Source: Actinostola sp. cb2023 (Eukaryota > Cnidaria > Anthozoa > Actiniaria > Actinostolidae). From it: a DNA stretch of 64,000 nucleotides. This document shows, one piece after another, positions 11,633 to 21,500 of the stretch. Each line of letters begins with the position of its first letter. The stretch's first letter is position 1. The position numbers were made by a program, and so were the translations under genes. Where the stretch lies: positions 1 through 64,000 of the forward strand of contig JAUJYZ010000653.1 in NCBI GenBank assembly GCA_033675265.1, read 5' to 3'. A model generated the notes under the pieces. That model was given only the letters and a program-made list of their open reading frames with translations. It made no database searches and was not told where the DNA came from.

Positions 11633-11888
11633 TGCCGATCCTGGCTCTCTCTTGCTCTATCATGTTGGTGTTGTGTTAAGCTTTTTATTTCTACGTAGTA
11701 TCAGCCTTTCTTGAATTTCATGTTTGCCATATGTATAGCTGATTAGATCTTTTACAGATCCTACGTATACCTACAGCATTTTCGTTCACGATTCCCTCTT
11801 TCAAGTTTATATTTTCTTAATAAAGCTGTTTTGATAGATTTTAAATGTGAAACCTAATAGCTTGTATCATCATACAGAAGTAGTTTTA

Positions 11889-12896
11889 GAGGGTATGGAT
11901 GGGGTTAACAGTTAACTGACATTTGGCCTAAAATTTAGTAGTTAACTGACAAATGACTCAGAAATTAGTAGTTTACTGACAATTGAAAAATTAACAGAAA
12001 AAATTAACTGACATTTTATTATTTTAGTTTAAAATTGTTGTTGCCATCGTTCTTAGAACTGATGATCATTTTCTAAACAGTGATCTAAAGGCTTATTTAG
12101 ACTTTGTATTCAATGTCACGCTATCTAAGGTCATCTAAGCTTGTAATCTCTTAAGACCTGGTGGAATATTGACACATTTTTTGTGTCTATTATTAATGTA
12201 ACCTGAGCTGATGAACAGTTCGCTCTTGACCAGGCTACTCTTGACTCGGCCTTGAGTGGTATTGTCAAAGTTATTTTGAGCTTCTATAGAATTAGTGATG
12301 ATGGGTCCACGTTCGAGCGTCACAGAGGCCTTCGGCCTGGGCACGAGTAATAAAACAAAGCAGAATGGTGTATACTGCATGTCACTTGATTGAATCTGAT
12401 AGTAGACTTCTCGGCGAAGCTCATTGACATGATATTGATTCATGATCCGCCATCTTGAAGCACTGACAGTCATTTCACTGACAGTCATTTCATTTCATGT
12501 CCAATAAACTCAACATTTTACTGAAAATTGAGTTTTGTTGTGTTAATAAAACAACTCCAGATCTCTAAAAATTGCATTTTAGAGCTTGTAGATTTCAAAA
12601 TTTTCAGGGGGGCATGCCCCCACACCCCCCTAGTACTTCGCGGTTTCGCCGCTCACACAACACAACCCCCTGTTTGACAAAAACCTGGATCCGCCCCTGC
12701 TTATATAGGTCAGTGAGTGATATTTAATGGTTTTATTACTTATTGTTTGATAATTAGTACTTCCCTTCCTATAATATCTATCATTTATAAAAAGAAAGTT
12801 AATAATTAATTAAAATTAGACAAATTAGTAGTTAACTGACAATTGGCCTAAAATTTAGTAGTTTACTGACAATCGCATACCCCCATCCATACCCTC
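11889..12896. mobile_element. 1-kb inverted-repeat element with GAGGGTATGGATGGGG ends
   Basis: Begins GAGGGTATGGATGGGG and ends CCCCCATCCATACCCTC, with GTTTTA on both sides (11,883-11,888 and 12,897-12,902). Subterminal AGTTAACTGACA words repeat at both ends. Inside, near 12,686-12,701, CCTGGATCCGCCCCTG looks like one terminus of a hAT-type element whose other end is missing. A 117-codon frame at 12,135-12,488 (minus) resembles no family I know and is probably chance. Confidence 0.6.
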
Positions 12897-12976
12897 GTTT
12901 TAGCCTACATGTATTACTTGCAGAATTTAAGTCACTCGTTGCGTGACTCAGTAGAGCATGCATACGTAATTAGATT

Positions 12977-13175
12977 CAACACTCACACTCCTAGCTGACA
13001 GCTGCATGGCGAAGCACATTTCGATTTAATACCTTGCAGGAAACGATTTCACAAACTCAATAAAATTACGATCGAGTTCTTACTAAGCCACAGACATCTG
13101 TTAGAAATACACTTTCAGACAGAATTGCAAGGCCAAAAAGTATTCTCTAGGATATTTGCATCCTTACTAAGTATA
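12977..13175. repeat. 185-bp repeat also found in direct orientation at 16,021-16,203
   Basis: Both copies run from CAACACTCACACTCCTAGCT to AGTATTCTCTAGGATATTTG with a few indels, and bracket the 3-kb block of palindromes between them. In the right arm they are near 24,797-24,981 and 27,830-28,027. They may be remains of one insertion target duplicated with the block. Confidence 0.6.
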
Positions 13176-13180
13176 GGTGG

Positions 13181-13338
13181 TAATCATACGATTTCGAGTT
13201 CAATTTGGGATAATTCGCACTCGTGTGTTTTTCAAAGAGCTCAAATTGCACTCGACCTACGGTCTCGTGCAATTTGAACTCTTTGAAAAACACACTCGTG
13301 CGAATTAATCCCAAATTGAACTCGAAATCATATGATTA
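13181..13338. mobile_element. 158-bp near-perfect palindrome MITE
   Basis: Arms of about 75 bp run TAATCATACGATTTCGAGTT... inward to a short GACCTACGGTC centre. Further copies are at 14,247-14,406 and, in the right arm, 26,595-26,754 and 27,663-27,820. Confidence 0.7.
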
Positions 13339-13477
13339 CTTATTAATAATATAGATGCAAAAATTTAGCGAAAATTAGACAGCAAAGGACACATGAAAAC
13401 AAGCATGCACGTAGCGAAGTATTCGTTTATTTGACATCAAATTAATCGACACTACAACACAACAACTATAGTACATA

Positions 13478-15307
13478 ATAATATAGATGCAAAAATTACT
13501 CGATTTTGATTGGCTGAGAGCTATGCTATTTATTCTAAACACTGTGCAAAAAAGTGTAACACAGTGCAAAAGAGTGTAACACAGTGCAAATTACAAACAC
13601 AATTTTGCTTTTGATTGGCTAATAAACAATAGAAAATAATTTTAGCCAATCACATTGCAGTGGTTTCCATGGCAACAGAAAATTCACAGAAATTCAAAAA
13701 TTTCAAGATGGCGGATCTTTGCCGAAAAAGGGTTGAAAAACGCTACCAAAATCACTGAAAAATCAATTTTTATGCAGTACAAAAGACAGAAAGAATGGAA
13801 AGAAGGACTCGCTGCCTGTTATTCTGGAGTTAACAAGCACCAAAAACAACATTTTCACCATTTTATAGACTCGACATGAAAGTTGACGGGGGTCAGCCTT
13901 CTCTAGAAAGGAAAACTGAAAACTACATGTACGTGATAAATGAAGAACTTTGTTGGCTCTTGTAAGTAAAAGGTACTATAAACTTCTACAAATTATTGAG
14001 TATTCAACTTTGGTTTGAGTGGTCAGGAAAGTAATCAAGGATATCCAGTGATTTACAGTAAGTTTAGTCGAATTTCTCTCTCTGAGTGCGTGAATGAACT
14101 CTCAATTAAAAACTGAGGTCTGAGGATCAAACTTTTGAGCTTTCGGGAATAGAAAATCAGAGTTTTGTACTCGTTTCAACTTTCTAAAAACGATGAACAC
14201 CCTTTGTACTTATTACTGTTTTTGTTGCTACAATCATTAGTATAGGTAATCACATACGATTTCGAGTTCAATTTGGGATTAATTCGCACGAGTGTGTTTT
14301 TCAAAGAGTTCAAATTGCACGAGACCGTAGGTCGAGTGCAATTTGAGCTCTTTGAAAAACACACGAGTGCGAATTATCCCAAATTGAACGAGAAATCGTA
14401 TGATTACTTATTAATAATATAGATGCAAAAATTTAGCGAAAATTAGACAGCAAAGGACACATGAAAACAAGCATGCACGTAGCGAAGTACTCGTTTATTT
14501 GACATCAAATTAATCGACACTACAACACAACAACTATAGTACATAATGATTGTAGCAACAAACAGTAATAAGTACAAAGGGTGTTCATCGTTTTTAGAAA
14601 GTTGAAACGAGTACAAAACTCTGATTTTCTATTCCCGAAAGCTCAAAAGTTTGATCCTCAGACCTCAGTTTTTAATTGAGAGTTCATTCACGCACTCAGA
14701 GAGAGAAATTCGACTAAACTTACTGTAAATCACTGGATATCCTTGATTACTTTCCTGACCACTCAAACCAAAGTTGAATACTCAATAATTTGTAGAAGTT
14801 TATAGTACCTTTTACTTACAAGAGCCAACAAAGTTCTTCATTTATCACGTACATGTAGTTTTCAGTTTTCCTTTCTAGAGAAGGCTGACCCCCGTCAACT
14901 TTCATGTCGAGTCTATAAAATGGTGAAAATGTTGTTTTTGGTGCTTGTTAACTCCAGAATAACAGGCAGCGAGTCCTTCTTCTTTCCATTCTTTCTGTCT
15001 TTTGTACTGCATAAAATTGATTTTTCAGTGATTTTGGTAGCGTTTTTCAACCCTTTTTCGGCAAAAAGATCCGCCATCTTGAAATTTTTGAATTTCTGTG
15101 AATTTTCTGTTGCCATGGAAACCACTGCAATGTGATTGGCTAAAATTATTTTCTATTGTTTATTAGCCAATCAAAAGCAAAATTGTGTTTGTAATTTGCA
15201 CTGTGTTACACTCTTTTGCACTGTGTTACACTTTTTTGCACAGTGTTTAGAATAAATAGCATAGCTCTCAGCCAATCAAAATCGAGTAATTTTTGCATCT
15301 ATATTAT
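13478..15307. mobile_element. 1.8-kb foldback element P2 with promoter-like arms
   Basis: Arms of 762 bp (13,478-14,239 and 14,546-15,307) are inverted copies. The loop holds the palindrome MITE at 14,247-14,406 and a segment repeated at 13,340-13,480. Each arm carries three CCAAT/ATTGG boxes, a palindromic X-box-like GTTTCCATGGCAAC and a YY1-like AAGATGGCGGA word. Short open frames starting at that ATG are not conserved between the arms and contain no known domain. Confidence 0.7.
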
Positions 15308-15725
15308 CACAGGCAGCCCAATCTCTTAATTTGACGATATTTAGCGTATCAACAAGCCATAAATAGATGGAAATTTATAGTTTCAAAAATACGAATTCTT
15401 TGAAATAAAAAACACGAAATACATTTGTATGACATTTCATGTGTCTGCTGCAGTTGTTATTTTTACGATTAAGGCCTTATTTCAATTTTTTTTTCTTACC
15501 TCCGATCCACTTATTTAGAGGGGGGATCGGAGGTAAGAAAAAAAAATTGAAATAAGGCCTTAATCGTAAAAAATAACAACTGCAGCAGACACATGAAATG
15601 TCATACAAATGTATTTCGTGTTTTTATTTCAAAGAATTCGTATTTTTTGAAACTATAAATTTCCATCTATTTATGGCTTGTTGATACGCTAAATATCGTC
15701 AAATTAAGAGATTGGGCTGCCTGTG
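15308..15725. mobile_element. 418-bp palindrome FB-3 with CACAGGCAGCCC ends
   Basis: Starts CACAGGCAGCCCAATCTC and ends with its reverse complement, folding around CTTACCTCCGATCC...GGATCGGAGGTAAG near 15,515. Flanked by ATATTAT at 15,301-15,307 and 15,726-15,732, a 7-bp target duplication taken from the end of P2. Related ends occur at 58,611-58,971. Confidence 0.75.
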
Positions 15726-15874
15726 ATATTATTAGCAGTATTAATGAACGACTCGACTGGCTCGAGCAAGGGAGCACGGCAAAATCCTTTTTGAATGCTG
15801 CTGGTGATTTGATTTATCGTTACGTACGTCTGCCATCTTGAATTTCGTTGATAAGCTGCTGACCACAACTTCTG

Positions 15875-15882
15875 TATACTCA

Positions 15883-15913
<31 letters not shown>

Positions 15914-15950
15914 GCGCATGCGCTATGGTGACCATGCAGATTTGGCGTAG
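15875..15950 (+). pseudogene. U6 snRNA-derived segment in a repeat
   Basis: Reads TATACT, then AAAATTGG, then AACGATACAGAGAAGATTAG and CATG, matching the U6 central region including the ACAGAGA box and AGC triad. It continues with diverged GCGC..GGTGAC..GCAGATTTGGCG resembling the U6 3' half. The U6 5' stem and terminal T run are absent, so this is not a working U6 gene. It lies in a module of about 290 bp that repeats at 16,203-16,473 and ends in a GGGC-type hairpin at 15,989-16,014. Confidence 0.8.
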
Positions 15951-16330
15951 AAACACGACGACGACCAAAAAGAATAACCGTCTGTAATCTTGGGCATTCC
16001 ACAGGAAGCCCAAGTAATTAGCTTCAACACTCACACTCCTAGCTGACAGCTATTTCGATTACCTTGCCAAGAAACGATTTCACAAACTCAATAAAATTAC
16101 GATCGAGTTCTTACTAAGCCACAGACATCTGTTAGAAATACACTTTCAGACATAATTGCAAGGCCAAAAAGTATTCTCTAGGATATTTGCATATTTACTA
16201 AGCAGTATTAATGAACGACTCGACTGGCTCGAGCAAGGGAGCACGGCAAAATCCTGCTGGTGATTTGATTTATCGTTACGTACGTCTGCCATCTTGAATT
16301 TCGTTGATAAGCTGCTGACCACAACTTCTG

Positions 16331-16338
16331 TATACTCA

Positions 16339-16369
<31 letters not shown>

Positions 16370-16408
16370 GCGCATGCACTATGGTGACCACTTGCAGATT
16401 TGGCGTAG
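16331..16408 (+). pseudogene. U6 snRNA-derived segment, second copy
   Basis: Same module as at 15,875 in direct orientation, with small changes after the AGC triad. Followed by the hairpin at 16,443-16,470 (CTTGGGCCTTCC-ACA-GGAAG). An antisense open frame of 160 codons across it is not considered a gene. Confidence 0.8.
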
Positions 16409-16479
16409 AAACACGACGAAGAAAAACCGTCTGTAATCTTAGACTTGGGCCTTCCACAGGAAGCCCAAGTAATGAAGCG

Positions 16480-17450
16480 TTCTCACAATGATTTCGACTC
16501 TGATGAAGCAACTGAACCATCACCTTCATCATCACTGATTTTTGGATAGCGACGCCAACATAGCAAACCCCCCAAATGTGCACTTTTCTAATAAAGAACT
16601 TCTTCGCTGAAAGATAGTCGAAAAACAACTGAAACTTTCAATCGACGAACCGTGCCTTAATAAAGAGTGGCAAAGAACACTAAAACAAGAGGGTTATCAC
16701 TGAGTGTATGCGAGTTTATTTCGCCAACGGCGTCTTTCATAAAGGCGCTCCAAGATCAGCCGCTGAATAAAAATGCGATAAGATCTTCACGACCAGGCCA
16801 CAGAAAAAGCAAGCTTTTCTGTACCTCACTTCGCTGTTTTTGAAGGAACTTTCTGTCAATGTCGAGAATTTTCGACAAAATTCTACTTCAATTACTTCAG
16901 ACAAAAATGCTAATTAGCAAAACACACCGGCGGTTTGGAATATTCATTAGCTTGGTTCTCGCTGCACAAGTTTTATTAGGTTCTTCGTAAGAGAATATCC
17001 ATGATACCAGATCGTTGAATTGCTTCTCAAAAAGAGCAGAAGATTTTGTTTTGTTGGGTCATTTTTTAACTGGCCTTTGAACTAGCCGCTCTGTTTTTAG
17101 AAGTACTGTTACTTGAAGTTTTAATAATAATAATAATACCTGGAGTTGCTTTTTTGTTTTGTTTTTAATGTTTTCCAATCATTCTCCTTCCTCGCTCGAT
17201 GAAGTAGGAAGACGACGAAACTGATCTGAAATTTCACTAGATTCTGAATCACTAGAATCACTGGAACTACACGGTACGCTTTTAGACTGATTCCATAAGT
17301 CGGTCTGTTCGCTCTTTGTCGATTCTGAGCGACCTCCAGGGTAAAAAGAGCGAAAACAGCGACTTATGCAGAATCTGACGTCAAATTCCTATTGTGTAAG
17401 ACGCGATATGATTGGTTAATCGCGCGGAATTTATAATGAGTGTTTCTATT
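16480..17450. other. Unassigned interior of FB-1
   Basis: No gene recognised. On the minus strand near 17,190-17,270 a short frame is rich in Ser, Asp and Glu (SSDSSDSESSEISD) and ends in a stop, and a second acidic frame lies near 16,480-16,555. They could be eroded exons of a transposon protein, but nothing identifies a family. Mirror at 23,550-24,520. Confidence 0.35.
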
Positions 17451-17659
17451 TTTTAGCTCAATTTGTGCAAATGATGTCGTACAAACCTATTAAAGGAGAG
17501 GAAGGCTCCTAGTAATGGGCTCCTGGTTTATTATAGTTCAGACTCCTTCCAAAGTTTGGTGTAGGACCGTCTCTCCTACCCTAAGACGGCTATGCAGGTT
17601 GTCATTTAGCGCACTCAATTACGTTGCAGTTTCTAAAGCGCAGCCTCAGGCAATCCCCC

Positions 17660-17808
17660 AGCATGCATCTGTGTAAGCAGTCAGACAAGTCTTCCAGCAT
17701 GCATCTGTGTGAGCAGTCAGACTAGTCCCCAGCATGCATCTGTGTAAGCAGTCAGACAAGTCTTCCAGCATGCATCTGTGTAAGCAGCCAGACAAGCTTG
17801 TAAACTAT
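17660..17808. repeat. 36-bp minisatellite, 4 units
   Basis: Units contain CCAGCATGCATCTGTGTAAG and CAGTCAGACAAGTC. The same unit makes a second array at 18,853-19,075. Right-arm counterparts are 23,215-23,352 and 21,954-22,167. Confidence 0.85.
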
Positions 17809-18121
17809 CCATTGGTAAACAACGAATAATCTGATGCCGGTCAAATGAGTTGGTTTAAGTGATGAGGACTCTTGAGTCTTGTGTCTTGTGACTCTCAAAA
17901 GCCAATAACTTCGATACCTGTGAAAGTGTCAGTATGTATGTTCATCAAGAAAGTAATACAATAGAATCAAGAGAGAACAAATCGACTAAAGTGCAAGACG
18001 CGTTCACGAGTATTTGAACCGATCGAACTCCCGAAGGAATTTCAACGCTTCAATCGAAGCGAAACGTTCAATTGCAAACAATTCGAGTCTAGATAAACTA
18101 AAAGAAAATATAGAAACTTAC

Positions 18122-18201
18122 CTTTTTGAGTATACAATCGTGAGAAAGGCTTGAAACCAAAGATAAACCATGGACGCTAGCAGCATACAACCGTCCGCCA
18201 T
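18122..18201 (-). CDS. Candidate first coding exon, unknown small membrane protein
   Basis: Minus-strand ATG in the context CACAATGGCGG, a 26-codon open stretch starting MADGCMLLASMVYLWFQAFL, then AAAAG|GTAAG. The stretch is hydrophobic, like a signal anchor. A possible next exon starts after TTTCACAG (17,925 region, in phase) but soon hits a stop inside the 36-bp minisatellite. A CACGTG box lies about 80 nt upstream. I do not recognise it; it may be a transposon promoter remnant. Confidence 0.25.
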
Positions 18202-18599
18202 TGTGATGTGTCAAGAAGAACGGTCGATTGACCGCCAAATATTCAAATCGATCGGTCACACACTGCACACGTTGCCACGTGACCGCTAGGGGTAGGGGGT
18301 CAGTAGAAGAACAGTTTCTTGCGTTGTTATTCAGCGGTATCCAACTTCAAATAATTTCAGATAATATCCCGGGAAGAAACTATTCCCGTCTGTATTATGT
18401 ATAGGGTTGCGTAACTATAGACATTTACAGGATAATATCGAAAAGAAGTAAAATCGTTTTGAAAATCATATCGCGATGAAAGGCACACAACTTCGTATTT
18501 TTTGTTTTTGACAATTTCAGTAAAGTTTTCACGAACGTCTTGATTGTGTGCTGATCAATCTTTCTAGTTAGATAGTTTATGTGTTTTGTGATTACTCTT

Positions 18600-18850
18600 C
18601 AGAGAGGGTTGTTTTAACTCCAAAAGTGTAGCCCGACTCCTTTACAAGGATCGTTTCCACTCCTCAAAGAGTCTGGTGACTCTTATAAAGAGTTGCATGA
18701 TCCTATGAAGGGTTAATTTAACCCCTGTTTTGGGTCATAACAACCCCTTTGGGGTTAAAACGACTCACTCAAAGGGTCAAAATGACTCTTATGGTAGAAG
18801 AGTCAAAACAAGCTCCTTGGGGTCAAACAACGACTCCTTTGTTTTTACAG
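18600..18850. repeat. Degenerate AAGAGTC/GACTCTT-rich repeat
   Basis: Short words such as AAGAGTC, GGAGTCG, TTTTGACCC and GGGTTAAA recur every 15-20 nt in both orientations, ending where the 36-bp minisatellite begins. No coding potential. Counterpart at 22,170-22,420. Confidence 0.5.
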
Positions 18851-18852
18851 TG

Positions 18853-19075
18853 TGTAAGCAGTCAGACAAGTCTCCCAGCATGGCATCTGTGTAAGCAGTC
18901 AGACAAGTCTTCCAGCATGCATCTGTGTAGAGCAGCATCAGACAAGTGCCCCTCCCAGCATGCATCTGTTAAAGCAGTCAGACAAGTCCCTCCCAGCATG
19001 CATCTGTGTAAGCAGTCATACAAATCTCCCAGCATGCATCTGTGTAAGCAGTCAGACAAGTTTCCCAGCATGATT
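18853..19075. repeat. 36-bp minisatellite, about 6 units
   Basis: Second array of the CCAGCATGCATCTGTG unit. Several units have small indels that are absent from the right-arm array, so part of the difference may be consensus error. Confidence 0.85.
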
Positions 19076-19245
19076 TGATCATTTCGCCATGGAATATGCG
19101 GTAAGCATCTGTAATCCAGAGTAATTTCTAGACTAGCTTAGCGAATCCTCCCCCATCCTTTCTACACCCTTTACGTAGTCCGATTCGATGTCTCAGCTTC
19201 TCTGAATGTCTCGGGAGAATAGTCCCCATTTTTTAGTTTTAGTAG

Positions 19246-19288
19246 TGGGAGTGGAATGGGAGTGGGAATGGGAGTGGGAGTGGGAGTA
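19246..19288 (+). repeat. GGGAGT-type microsatellite with G-quadruplex potential
   Basis: Runs of GGGAGT/GGGAAT give at least five GGG tracts with 3-nt loops on the plus strand. The complementary copy is at 21,744-21,786. Confidence 0.6.
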
Positions 19289-19530
19289 AAATTATAAAAC
19301 CATGCGTACACTGGTTCGAACCGTTGTTCGGAGTCGAAATTCTTTTCTTTATTTTCTCTCTCTTTTCTCTTTTTTTTTCCGTTTTTTTTTTCGTTTGGTA
19401 ATCACATTTGGAGAGTGATGAAATTTTAGGAATAAACGACATAAAATATTGGAAAAATTATGATTAAGAATTTTACTTACTCCGAAGGCCTCATGAAATG
19501 TCAGCGGTAATTCACTAAATAACAACAAAT

Positions 19531-19927
19531 ATGGCTGCCGTGACGAAGACTCAACTTTTTTTACACACTTTTAGTATAAATTCCTTCTCATACGTTAAAC
19601 TACGTTTATCTAAAAAGACTGATACACAGTACAGCGCCTTCCCTTTAGTGTCAAGACCGCTCTTACAGTGCGTGAGAGCTTTCCTATTGCTTGGTTTGAA
19701 AGAAGATGATGCCAACGAGAGCGAAGTTCGATCGGCGTATTTTAAACTTGCGAAACAGTAACCATCCCGATAGCTGTAAATCGACAGCAGATGCAGAGAA
19801 GTTTGCCAGCATTGATCATGCTTATAGAGTAGTGTTAAACCATCTTAGTAAAAAACGTGTTTGAAGAGACAAATGATGAAAGAAGTGAGATACTTTTAAC
19901 ATCAGACATACTGCCCCCGCAACACAG
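19531..19927 (+). pseudogene. DNAJC28: DNAJC28-like 5' exon, frameshifted copy
   Basis: ATG in the context ATATGGCTGCC, a probable mitochondrial-type N-terminus rich in Ser/Thr/Lys, then a J-domain: LLGLKEDDANESEVRSAYF and KLAKQ. One extra A breaks the frame just before the HPD motif; the following bases still encode HPDS, and a donor follows at 19,928. DNAJC28 is a mitochondrial DnaJ-family protein whose J-domain is followed by a conserved DUF1992 region. Nothing of that region lies between here and the palindrome centre 580 nt on. Indels differ from the right-arm copy, and each copy looks correct where the other is broken, which points to consensus error rather than true decay. Confidence 0.6.
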
Positions 19928-20140
19928 GTAGCTTATAAACGATTTTAGTTGTGTCTTGATTTGTGTTGTTGTTGTTGTTGTTTGTGTTGTTGTTGTTATT
20001 CAGGTATATTTACTCTCTAAGTCAATGCTCACTACAAAGGCATTTTAGACAGCATTAGATATTTTTTGATGTAGATGAATAAAATATTGTCGTTGTTGTT
20101 TGTTGTTGTTATGCATGGATCAATTCCACTGTTACCAACC

Positions 20141-20206
20141 CCCCCCCCCCCCTCCATCCCCCCCCTCCCCCCCCCCCCCCCCCCCCCCCCCCCACTCCCC
20201 CCCATC
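20141..20206. repeat. Poly(C) tract
   Basis: Long C runs with a few A and T. The proline-rich and glycine-rich open frames across it are artefacts of the homopolymer. The poly(G) mirror is at 20,840-20,900. Confidence 0.9.
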
Positions 20207-20507
20207 GTGGTTTTGTATGTATTTTTTTTCTCCTGGGACAAACAATTCCCTGTTCCTTGGACCCGCCAGAAATTACAATGCCCCGGCCCCCCACCGGGCA
20301 AACGAAAAGCAACCAACAATTGAATATATTAAAGGCCATGTTTAGATAATAAAGCTAGACCACATTTTGGAAAGAGTTATCAACCATTAGCCTTTAAACT
20401 TTGCAAGAACCTTGTTTTTCAAGCCAATCCGACGACAAAAGTAGTCCTCTTTAACCATCGAATTTAAATTATTTATGAATTCCTCCATTGATTTATACAC
20501 TCATTAT

Positions 20508-20549
20508 CAACTACGATAACATCCACAATCATCATTATCATTCACCATC
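20508..20549. other. 42-nt spacer at the palindrome centre
   Basis: The unpaired tip between the two arms, rich in ATC and CATTA words. No junction microhomology longer than a few bases and no insertion sequence is visible. Confidence 0.8.
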
Positions 20550-20839
20550 ATAATGAGCGTATAATCAATGGAGGAATTCATAATAATTTAAATTCGCTGG
20601 TAAAGAGACTACTTTTGTCGTCGATTGGCTTGAAAAACAAGGTCTTGCAAAGTTAAAGGCTATGGTTGATAACTCTTTCCAAAGGTGTCTAGCTTTATTA
20701 TTAAACATGCCTTTAATATATTCAATTGTTGGTTGCTTTTCCGTTGCCCGCGGGGGGCGGGGAATTTGTTATTTCTGGCGGTCCAAGGACAGGGAATTTG
20801 TTGTCCCAAGAAGAAAAAAAATACATACAAATCCACGAT

Positions 20840-20870
<31 letters not shown>

Positions 20871-20900
20871 TGGGGGGGGATGGAGGGGGGGGGGGGGGGT
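20840..20900. repeat. Poly(G) tract
   Basis: Mirror of the poly(C) tract. Its length differs from the left arm, as expected for a homopolymer that is hard to sequence. Confidence 0.9.
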
Positions 20901-21107
20901 TGGTAACAGCTGGAATTGATCCATGCATAACAACAACAACAACAACGACAATATTTTATCATCTACATCAAAAATATCTAATGCTGTCTAAAATGCTTTG
21001 TAGTGAGCATTGACTTAGAGAGTAAATATACCTGAATAACAACAACAACACAAACAACAACAACAACAACACAAATCAAGACACAACTAAATCGTTTATA
21101 AGCTTAC

Positions 21108-21500
21108 CTGTGTTGCGGGGCAGTATTCTGATGTTAAACTTATCTTCACTTCTTTCATCATTTGTCTCTTCAACACGTTTTTTACTAAGATGGTTTTTAA
21201 CACTACTCTATAAGCATGATCAATGCTGGCAAACTTCTCTGCATCTGCTGTCGATTTACAGCTATCGGGATGGTACTGTTTCGCAAGTTTAAAATACGCC
21301 GATCGAACTTCGCTCTCGTTGGCATCATCTTCTTTCAAACCAAGCAATAGAAAGCTCTCACGCACTGTAAGAGCGGTCTTGACACTAAAGGAAGGCGCTG
21401 TACTGTGTATCAGTCTTTTTAGATAACGTAGTTTAACGTATGAGAAGGAATTTATACTAAAAGTGTGTAAAAAAGTTGAAGTCTTCGTCACGGCAGCCAT
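21108..21500 (-). CDS. DNAJC28: DNAJC28-like 5' exon (J-domain), truncated gene
   Basis: Open from MAAVTKTSTFLHTFSINSF through a J-domain with LLGLKEDDANESEVRSAYF and the HPD triad (KQYHPDSC), and on to a GT donor (ACAG|GTAAG). The Hsp70-stimulating HPD motif is intact. After HAYRVVL the frame departs from what the family predicts; the left-arm version of the same bases gives a family-like ending (LPPQHR) instead, so a 1-2 nt error is likely here. The downstream exons with the DUF1992 part are missing because the palindrome turns at 20,550. The 5' end points towards the candidate exon at 22,809. Confidence 0.7.

Larger units (their letters stand above)
10121..11816. mobile_element. Composite inverted retrozyme insertion with 8-bp target duplication
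   Basis: Flanked by TTAATAAA at 10,113-10,120 and 11,817-11,824. It carries two oppositely oriented copies of the hammerhead-containing sequence found in tandem at 41,436-42,083, and is split by foldback element FB-2. Segment order on the left side is scrambled relative to the 41-kb copy, with pieces in both orientations, suggesting internal inversion. The only open frame (74 codons) is not protein-like. Confidence 0.7.
9623..17525. mobile_element. 7.9-kb foldback element FB-1 with nested insertions
   Basis: Starts CAGGAGCCCATTACTAGGAG and ends with its reverse complement; the terminal inverted repeats run about 80 bp and include a CAAATTGAGCT stretch. It is flanked by the 7-bp direct repeat GTTTATT at 9,616-9,622 and 17,526-17,532, a clean target-site duplication. 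The inside is mostly other palindromic insertions, listed separately. No transposase frame was recognised, so it is non-autonomous or gutted. It sits just past the 3' end of gene A. Confidence 0.75.
1..20507. repeat. Left arm of giant inverted repeat (palindrome)
   Basis: The reverse complement of this stretch reappears at 20,550-41,294; matching positions sum to about 41,000-41,057. All six coding exons of gene A, both minisatellites and every nested transposon recur in mirror order. From about 2,000 to 19,500 the arms look nearly identical. The outer 2 kb and the inner 1 kb differ more, mostly by 1-nt indels. The match runs to base 1, so the arm may extend beyond the window. It could be a real palindrome, a collapsed haplotype joined head to head, or a foldback-read artefact. 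Confidence 0.95.

Noticed and set aside
12135..12488. 117-codon frame with a YY1-like word upstream
   Set aside because: Lies in an inverted-repeat element, no domain recognised, and the C-terminal frame differs between arms.
19300..19325. tRNA B box in GGTTCGAACC
   Set aside because: A palindromic word with no A box or cloverleaf around it.
20032..21013. Proline-rich and glycine-rich small proteins near the palindrome centre
   Set aside because: Translations of poly(C)/poly(G) tracts; lengths differ between arms.
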